Part shown: positions 6,949-11,840 of the stretch, piece by piece
Layout of the letters: every line of letters begins with the position of its first letter
Position numbering within the stretch: the first letter of the stretch is position 1
Program-made: the position numbers and the translations under genes
The notes under the pieces: generated by a model
What the model was told of the DNA's origin: nothing
The model's database searches: none
What the model saw: the letters and a program-made list of their open reading frames with translations, nothing else
Assembly (NCBI GenBank): GCA_946482585.1
Contig: CAMLSI010000123.1
Span: forward strand, 1-11,840
Reading direction: 5' to 3'
DNA length: 11,840 nucleotides
From: an uncultured Lysobacteraceae bacterium
GTDB taxonomy: Bacteria; Pseudomonadota; Gammaproteobacteria; Xanthomonadales; Rhodanobacteraceae

Positions 6949-7497
6949 TCAGCGGCGTCCGGGCAGCGAAGCGAGAAACGCTTCGCCGCAGCCCTTCAGC
7001 GAGATCCGGTTCGTGTCGATGCGCGTGGCGTAGACGAGGCGTCCCTTGATCATGCCGAAGATGATCGCTCCGAATATCGTGAAACCGCCGAGCAGGCCGA
7101 CACCGCCGTTCGAGTTGGAAATGCCGAACACGAGCAGACCGATGCCGACCAGCGCCGCGAGCAGGCTGCCGATGATCACGTTGTTGCGCTGCTTGCGGTG
7201 TTCGCTGCAAAGCCCCGGGCTGATACGTGCACTCTTGCGCGCGATCAGCGCGACGATCAGGTAGATCAGGATGCTGACCAGGATCAGCACGTAGAGCCAC
7301 GGCGTGTGCCAGTAGACCGTGCGCTCCTTGACGGGCTGTTCGGCGTCCGCATTGCATTTGACGCAACGCGGCGGCAAATCCCCCGACGGCGTCAGGACGA
7401 CGAGATCGCCCTCGCGCCAGACTTGCGAACCGTCGTCGAGCGCGGACGCGCGCGCGGTGATGCGCGCCTGCGGCGGCGCGTACGGATTGTGCTGCAT
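6949..7497 (-). CDS. Small three-helix membrane protein with N-terminal NPYAPP motif and Cys/His site
   Basis: The 182-residue protein is not assigned to a family with confidence. It begins MQHNPYAPPQA; NPYxPP starts are common in uncharacterised gammaproteobacterial membrane proteins. A short soluble part contains PPRCVKCNADAE (Cys45, Cys48) and, after the first helix, LCSEHRKQRN (Cys97, His100). Together these could form a four-ligand zinc site at the membrane surface. Hydrophobic segments are at about 67-86, 107-126 and 133-151, followed by a soluble tail (RLVYATRIDTNRISLKGCGEAFLASL). GGGGGAAG precedes the ATG at good spacing. The gene is embedded in the propeller cluster: 142 bases after copy 3 and 50 bases before copy 2 in transcription order. 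A role with the propeller proteins is possible but only suggested by position. Confidence 0.85.
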   Translation of the reverse strand: MQHNPYAPPQARITARASALDDGSQVWREGDLVVLTPSGDLPPRCVKCNADAEQPVKERTVYWHTPWLYVLILVSILIYLIVALIARKSARISPGLCSEHRKQRNNVIIGSLLAALVGIGLLVFGISNSNGGVGLLGGFTIFGAIIFGMIKGRLVYATRIDTNRISLKGCGEAFLASLPGRR

Positions 7498-7605
7498 CGG
7501 CCGACTTCCCCCAATCGGTTGATTGGCGGAGCTTAGCAGACGCCCCGGACGCGGACGAATCGGGGGGCCTGCCGGCGTTCGGCGGAACCCGTCCCGATGC
7601 CGGGG

Positions 7606-7628
7606 CGCGCAGTGGGCGGCACTGCGCG
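7606..7628 (-). terminator. GC-rich hairpin after propeller gene copy 3
   Basis: CGCGCAGTG (7606-7614) and CACTGCGCG (7620-7628) pair perfectly around GGCGG, starting 11 bases past the stop of the 10183-7640 gene. No T-run follows. A shorter inverted repeat, CCAATC/GATTGG at 7511-7526, lies in the same intergenic gap just before the membrane-protein gene. Both may reduce read-through; neither is a classical intrinsic terminator. Confidence 0.4.
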
Positions 7629-7639
7629 TCCGAACGCGA

Positions 7640-10183
7640 TCAGGGGAGGTCGAAACCGTCGGCGAAGATCGTGTTGTCGACGAGGTGCCCGGCGATGAAC
7701 ACGTCTTCGATGTGGTTGTTGGGATCGCTCGCGACGAGGTTGCTCGCGCTGCTGGAGAACAGCAGGCAATCGCCGGCGGCGCAGACGTCGAGCACGCGCG
7801 CGTCGCGGTTCATGTCCGTCGGCGTGATGCGATGAATGCGGTGCGTCGTGCGGTCGTGCAGCAGCACGGTCTCGAGCGGCGTGGTCACGTGGGGCGGAAA
7901 TGACAGGCGGGCGGTGAAGGCGACGCGATCGCCGTCGGCGGACAGTGCGGCCGAACTCGCGGGCGTATACGCCAGGAAGGTCACGCCGTCGGTGCTGACG
8001 CATTCGCTCTGGCCGCTGACGGTATCGCGCACGTGGAGGCCCCGGGCCGAGTTGCAGAGGAACGCCGGGTTCATGAACAGGATCCGCGTACCGTCGTACG
8101 ACACGTCGACGAGGCGGCTCTCGCTCTGAAGTTCCAGGCCGGCGAGCCCTAGGCTCACGCGCTGCACCGTGCCGGCGCTGCGATCGAACGCGAACACGTC
8201 GGCGACGCCGTTGGTATCGCCCGCTACGAGATTCGTCGAGGTCGCGGTGAACGTCACGAACCGCCCGTCGCCGCTGATCTTCGGGTTGGATGCGTAACCA
8301 TCGGTCGCACCGCCGCCGTCGGGCCGGTTGGCGCGCACCGTCGGCCCGGCCGGCAGGCGCCGCGTGTAGACGTTGTAGCCGTTGGACGACGCACCCGGTG
8401 CGAGATTCGAGGCCGCGCTCTTGAACGCGATGATGTTGCCGTCGTCGGAGATGCTCGGCTCGAGGCAGTTCGCATTGCAGGCCAGGTCGCCGATGCCGAG
8501 GCTGGCGAGGAACAGGAAGTCGGCGACGCGGTCGTAGCGATACACCTGCACGATCTCGCTCGCGACGCCGCCCGGTTCGAGCAGCGCGCCGCAACTCAGG
8601 AACACGACGTAGCGGCCGTCCGGCGTGATGCTCGGCACGCCGCTCGGACAGGTCGCTTCGGCGCCGGAGTTGCTGCGGCTGATGCGTAGCGTGGTGCCGG
8701 CGAGCCGGTCGCGCAGGAACACATCGGCGACGCCGTTGTTGTCGCCGACCACGAGGTTTCCGGCAGCCGATTCGAACGCGACATAGCGGCCGTCTTCGCT
8801 CGCGCCGGCGATGAAGCCGCCGCTGTAGTCGTTGGTCGCCGCGACGGCGCCGGGCAGCGCCCGGCTGACGCGCAGGCCGCCGTCGGCGCCGACGGCGCTA
8901 CGGAAGAAGTCCTTGAACGCGTTGCCGTCGACGTCGGCCAGGTTGCGGGTGTAGCTGTCGCAGTAGGCGACCGTGCCGTCGCCGGACAGATCGCAGTCCA
9001 GCACTTCGTCGGTGGGATCGACGGCACCGGCGCGAAACTTCACGAGCGAGACCGCGCCGGTCGATACCGTGCGCGCGTAGCTGCGGCGGTAGCCGTCCGC
9101 CAGTCCGCCGATGTCGTCGCCGGTGTATTCCATGAGCACGGCGTCGCCGTCGGCCGACAGCGCCTGCGCCGTGGCGCCGACGTCGAGCAGCGCGCCGCCC
9201 GCGCCGGCGGTCACGCGCAGACTCGCGCCGGCCGTGCGGTCGAAGCGGAAACCGTCGATTCCGCCGTTCGTATCCCCGAGTTCGAGCGCCTGGCGCGTGT
9301 TGAACAGCACGTAACGACCGTCGGCCGAAACGGCGTTGCCGGCCGGGAACGAGCGGATGTCGCCGAACGGTCCGCCGTTCGGCGTGACGCTCGCATTGAC
9401 ATTGATGTTGGCGACGGTGTCGCGCAGCACGATGTCGGCGGCGAAGTTCGTATCGTTCGGGAACAAGTTCGTCGCCTGCGTCAGGAACGCGACGTAGCGG
9501 CCGTCGGCGGAAATGCGCGCCTCCGACGAATCGAGATTGCCGATTTCACCGGTCGCGGAAACCGAGATCAGGTCCAGCGTGCCGGCGACGCGGTCGTAGC
9601 GGTAGACGTCGTTCGACAGGTTCGCGTCGTTCGCGACGAGCGGGTCGTAGCTGATGAACACGACATGGCGGCCGTCCGCGCTGATCTGCGGCGCGTAGCC
9701 GCCGGTTTGCGCGCCGCTGCCGTCGAGACCGCGGCTGACCAGCGTCGTGGTACCGGCGACGCGGTCGCGCAGGTAGATCTGCCAAGTGCCGTGCGTCTCG
9801 GCCGCGACCAGATTCGTGGCGCGCGATTCGAACACGACGTAGCGCGTATCCGCCGACAGATCGGCCATGAGCAGCGTGTCGGCGTTGGCCTCGACACCGC
9901 CGTCGCCGAGATTCACGCGCTCGATGCTGCCGGTCTGGTTGTCGTGCAGGAACAGGTCGGTCGCGCGGTTCGTGTCGCCGGCGACGAGGTTGTCGGATTC
10001 GGAGAAGAACAGCGCGTAGCGGCCGTCGTCGCTGATGCCGCCCGTGCCGAAGCTGTGACCGGTCGTGCCGAGCGGCACGGCAATCGTCGTCTCGTTGACG
10101 AGGCTGAAGTCCACTGCCGCCGCGGACAGGGCGGCAGCGGACAAGCCGGCCAGACAGGCCAGCCGAAGAACCGTATGGCGCAT
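7640..10183 (-). CDS. Exported PD40 (WD40-like) double beta-propeller protein, copy 3 (diverged)
   Basis: This 847-residue protein is the most diverged of the three paralogues; its function is unknown. The signal peptide is residues 1-23 (MRHTVLRL, Ala/Leu core, cleavage after AAA before VDFSLVN). Its internal cysteine does not fit a lipobox. It has 14 repeats in the same register, starting ISDDGRYALFFS, with the inter-propeller segment here reading ATNDYSGGFIAG. Blade 6 lacks the DTN loop, and blade 12 is shortened and carries extra cysteines (LCNSARG, SECVS). Further cysteines appear in blade 7 (LDCDLSGDG, AYCDSY) and in blade 14 (VCAAGDC), so the disulfide pattern differs from the other two. 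It ends VDNTIFADGFDLP, the shared tail. AAGGGG lies seven to eight bases before the ATG. It follows the E2 gene after a 204-base gap with a terminator-like hairpin, so it is probably first in its own transcript. Confidence 0.92.
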   Translation of the reverse strand: MRHTVLRLACLAGLSAAALSAAAVDFSLVNETTIAVPLGTTGHSFGTGGISDDGRYALFFSESDNLVAGDTNRATDLFLHDNQTGSIERVNLGDGGVEANADTLLMADLSADTRYVVFESRATNLVAAETHGTWQIYLRDRVAGTTTLVSRGLDGSGAQTGGYAPQISADGRHVVFISYDPLVANDANLSNDVYRYDRVAGTLDLISVSATGEIGNLDSSEARISADGRYVAFLTQATNLFPNDTNFAADIVLRDTVANINVNASVTPNGGPFGDIRSFPAGNAVSADGRYVLFNTRQALELGDTNGGIDGFRFDRTAGASLRVTAGAGGALLDVGATAQALSADGDAVLMEYTGDDIGGLADGYRRSYARTVSTGAVSLVKFRAGAVDPTDEVLDCDLSGDGTVAYCDSYTRNLADVDGNAFKDFFRSAVGADGGLRVSRALPGAVAATNDYSGGFIAGASEDGRYVAFESAAGNLVVGDNNGVADVFLRDRLAGTTLRISRSNSGAEATCPSGVPSITPDGRYVVFLSCGALLEPGGVASEIVQVYRYDRVADFLFLASLGIGDLACNANCLEPSISDDGNIIAFKSAASNLAPGASSNGYNVYTRRLPAGPTVRANRPDGGGATDGYASNPKISGDGRFVTFTATSTNLVAGDTNGVADVFAFDRSAGTVQRVSLGLAGLELQSESRLVDVSYDGTRILFMNPAFLCNSARGLHVRDTVSGQSECVSTDGVTFLAYTPASSAALSADGDRVAFTARLSFPPHVTTPLETVLLHDRTTHRIHRITPTDMNRDARVLDVCAAGDCLLFSSSASNLVASDPNNHIEDVFIAGHLVDNTIFADGFDLP

Positions 10184-10236
10184 CGAATTTTCCCCTTGTG
10201 AACAGGCCGCGCCGGCGCGTTCGATCGCGAGCCATC

Positions 10237-10250
10237 TGGCGCAGGCGCCA
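10237..10250. repeat. Short inverted repeat upstream of propeller gene copy 3
   Basis: TGGCGC-AG-GCGCCA is a perfect 6-bp inverted repeat 54 bases upstream of the ATG at 10183. A 12-base palindrome of C and G (10208-10219) is closer to the start. Its position would suit an operator, but GC-rich DNA gives such palindromes by chance and no promoter could be placed. Confidence 0.2.
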
Positions 10251-10319
10251 ATGTCCCGATTTCCGGAACCGCGTGTGTCGGAAAGACGTTAAGCGGCGTG
10301 ACGAACCCGGGCGCGGAAA

Positions 10320-10358
10320 CGCCGACGGCGCCGCGCGGGGAGCGCGACGCCGTCGGCG
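10320..10358 (-). terminator. Probable terminator of the E2 gene
   Basis: CGCCGACGGCG (10320-10330) pairs perfectly with CGCCGTCGGCG (10348-10358). The loop contains a nested CGCGC/GCGCG stem, giving a long stable hairpin. It begins 29 bases after the TGA of the E2 gene. On the transcribed strand it is followed only by GTTTCC, a very weak T-tract. It separates the dehydrogenase gene from the propeller cluster. Confidence 0.45.
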
Positions 10359-10387
10359 GTGGCGGGGGAGAAGCTGTGTGCGCCGCT

Positions 10388-11797
10388 TCAGCTGGCCAGT
10401 GCGAGATCGTCGAGCATCGCCTTGAGGAAGCGCGCGGCTTCGCCGCCGGTCGCGGCGCGGTGGTCGAAGGTCAGCGACAGCGGCATGAGCCGATGCGTCT
10501 CCACGCCGCCCATCACGGGCACGAGCTCGTGACGCAGCTTGCCCGCCGCGACGATCGCGACGCAGGGCGGCACCACGACCGGCGTCGCGTAGCGGCCGGC
10601 GAACACGCCGAAGTTGGAAAGGGAAATCGTATACCCCTTCAGTTCGTCCGGCGGAATCGAGCGGTTCCGGACCGAATCGCGCAGGCGGTTGATCGCCTGG
10701 CGCAGACCGGCTGCATCGAGCACGTCGGCATTGCGCAGCGCGGGGACGAACAGGCCGTCCTCGGTGTCGACCGCGATGCCGACGTCGACGTGCGGATGCA
10801 GGGTGCGCGTGAGGTTGTCGCCGTCGAACCAGGCGTTGAGCGCGGGTGCGGTCTTGCACGCGCGCACGAGCGCGCGCAGCAGGCGTACGGTGATGTCGTT
10901 GCCGGGCAGCCAGGCGTGCAGGTCGGCGTCGTCGCAGAGCGTGGTCGGAACGACCTTCGCGTGCGCGTCGGCCATCACGCGCGCCATGTTCCGGCGCACG
11001 CCCTTGAGCTGTTCGGGCTGGCCGAGCGCGGCCGGCGCGCCCGGCGGTGCGGTGCGCATGGGCTGGCCCGACGCCGAGACGGCCGTGCGCTGCGGCGCGG
11101 CGGCCGGCGGCGGCGCGGCGGCGGGCGCGGGTGGCGCCGCCACCGGGGCGGGCGCGGCGTCGGCACGCGCGGTGCCCTTGCCGGCGGCGTCCTTGACGTC
11201 GTTCATGGTGACGACGCCGCCGGCGCCGCTCGGCGCCACGCGGGCGAGATCGACACCGAGTTTCTTCGCGAGTGCGCGCACGGCCGGCATGGCCTTGACG
11301 CCGCCGACCGACACGGCCTGCTCGGCGACCACGCGGTCGCTCGCTTCCATCGCGCCGACGACGGTGCCCGCATCGGCGCGCGGCTTGGCTTCGCCGGTCT
11401 TGATCTCGCCGCCTTCGTCCGATGCGACGACCTTCGCGTCGCCGCCCTGTGGCGTCGGTGCGCCGGCGCCCTTGGGCAGCGCCGGTTCCGGCGTTTTCGG
11501 CGGGCTGTGATGATGGCCGGTGTCCTGCGCTTCGGCGCGCTGCGGCAGATTCGGATCGAGTTCGATGTCCACGAGCGCCGCGCCGGTGATGATGACGTCG
11601 CCGTTGCCGCCGTACCGCCTCACGACCTTGCCCGAGAACGGCGAGGGCACCTCGACGACGGCCTTGGCCGTTTCCATCGAGACGAGCGGCGCGTCGAGCC
11701 GCACGACGTCGCCTTCCTTGACCGCCCACTCGACGACGGTCGCATCGGGCAGGCCTTCGCCGAGATCGGGCAGGAAAAATGTCTTGATCGTGCTCAT
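10388..11797 (-). CDS. bkdB: Dihydrolipoamide acyltransferase (E2) of a 2-oxoacid dehydrogenase complex, probably branched-chain
   Basis: E2 is the core of a 2-oxoacid dehydrogenase complex. It takes the acyl group from E1 on a swinging lipoyl arm and passes it to CoA. The 469-residue chain has all three domains. A lipoyl domain occupies residues 1-80 with the lipoylated Lys45 in METAKA. A peripheral-subunit binding domain (about 168-205, KAMPAVRALAKKLGVDL and GGVVTMNDV) docks E1/E3. Ala/Pro linkers flank it (206-255). The catalytic acyltransferase domain runs from about 262 to the end (GVRRNMARVM, then HVDVGIAVDTEDGLFVPAL). The active-site motif reads FDHRAATGG: His446 is present, but Thr450 stands where most E2s have Asp (DHRxxDG). 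Similar TGG forms are remembered in some proteobacterial E2s. Branched-chain rather than pyruvate specificity is inferred from the single ETAKA lipoyl domain. GAGG precedes the ATG, and the ATGA overlap at 11794-11797 suggests an operon with E1 genes beyond the window. Confidence 0.9.
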   Translation of the reverse strand: MSTIKTFFLPDLGEGLPDATVVEWAVKEGDVVRLDAPLVSMETAKAVVEVPSPFSGKVVRRYGGNGDVIITGAALVDIELDPNLPQRAEAQDTGHHHSPPKTPEPALPKGAGAPTPQGGDAKVVASDEGGEIKTGEAKPRADAGTVVGAMEASDRVVAEQAVSVGGVKAMPAVRALAKKLGVDLARVAPSGAGGVVTMNDVKDAAGKGTARADAAPAPVAAPPAPAAAPPPAAAPQRTAVSASGQPMRTAPPGAPAALGQPEQLKGVRRNMARVMADAHAKVVPTTLCDDADLHAWLPGNDITVRLLRALVRACKTAPALNAWFDGDNLTRTLHPHVDVGIAVDTEDGLFVPALRNADVLDAAGLRQAINRLRDSVRNRSIPPDELKGYTISLSNFGVFAGRYATPVVVPPCVAIVAAGKLRHELVPVMGGVETHRLMPLSLTFDHRAATGGEAARFLKAMLDDLALAS

Positions 11798-11840
11798 GCG
11801 TCGCCTCGTTCCTGTTCCATAGACAGATCGCGCGCGGGCA
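11794..11840 (-). CDS. Possible 3' end of an upstream gene overlapping the E2 start (perhaps E1 beta)
   Basis: On the - strand a frame is open from the window edge to a TGA (11796-11794) that overlaps the ATG of the E2 gene in the form ATGA. The visible tail reads PARDLSMEQERGDA. In known bkd operons the gene before E2 encodes the E1 beta subunit, and translationally coupled ATGA junctions are common there. Only 14 codons are visible, so this is an inference from arrangement, not from recognised sequence. Confidence 0.35.
   Translation of the reverse strand, partial: PARDLSMEQERGDA

Noticed and set aside
6899..7366. Upstream extension of propeller copy 2 in the same frame
   Set aside because: It overlaps the membrane-protein gene in another frame, its composition is not protein-like, and the signal peptide at 6898 aligns with the paralogues.
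7533..8594. 353-codon - strand frame inside copy 3
   Set aside because: Arg-rich shadow frame of the real gene, without any family signature.
1657..10183. Repeated DNA words such as tagcggccgtcg every 170-180 bases, resembling an array
   Set aside because: They encode the DGRY motif of the protein repeats in reverse complement, and the spacing equals one blade. This is not a CRISPR or regulatory array.
10120..10183. Possible lipobox around Cys10 of copy 3 (and Cys13 of copy 2)
   Set aside because: The residues before the cysteine (RLA, PLA) do not fit a lipobox, the n-region would be too short, and a normal Ala-x-Ala signal peptidase I site follows.
9546..11729. 727-codon - strand frame across the E2 gene and copy 3
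   Set aside because: It is almost pure Arg/Ala/Gly, runs across two real genes, and is an out-of-frame shadow.

Overview
The window looks like GC-rich gammaproteobacterial chromosome. The best guess is the Xanthomonadales (Lysobacteraceae/Rhodanobacteraceae, Dokdonella- or Tahibacter-like). This rests on the high GC with G/C-ending codons, a TrpRS of the type that carries a C-terminal extension in that order, and secreted proteins ending in a 'FA-(N/D)-x-F' tail like those remembered from that group. The placement is inference from recalled family traits; no search was run.

Layout. On the + strand the window opens inside the 3' part of trpS (1-572). The frame stays open and protein-like to 836, behind two in-frame TAG codons. 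A 326-base gene-free stretch with strong hairpins follows. Everything else is on the - strand. Read in transcription order from the right edge: a possible tail of a gene whose TGA overlaps the next ATG (11840-11794); the E2 acyltransferase subunit of a 2-oxoacid dehydrogenase complex (11797-10388); a secreted beta-propeller protein (10183-7640); a small three-helix membrane protein with a Cys/His site (7497-6949); a second propeller protein (6898-4346); a third (4215-1657); and a VOC/glyoxalase-fold protein (1546-1163).

The dominant feature is the family of three paralogous exported proteins, 847, 850 and 852 aa. Each has a Sec signal peptide, 14 PD40-type repeats that I counted by eye (best explained as two seven-bladed propellers in tandem), conserved cysteines in blades 8-10, and a shared C-terminal tail. 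The two downstream copies are close relatives and share a nearly identical DNA patch in blade 8. The 10183-7640 copy is more diverged. No enzyme domain is fused to any of them, so a role in binding or surface/periplasmic scaffolding is more likely than catalysis, but the function is unknown.

The E2 gene belongs to central metabolism (probably branched-chain 2-oxoacid dehydrogenase) and is separated from the propeller cluster by a terminator-like hairpin. The propeller cluster and the small membrane protein may form one expression unit, although gaps of 50-142 bases leave room for internal promoters. Points most worth checking are the trpS extension behind TAG-GCC-TAG, the triplicated double propellers with their common tail, the C/D gene-conversion patch, and a hairpin that covers the ribosome binding site of the VOC gene.
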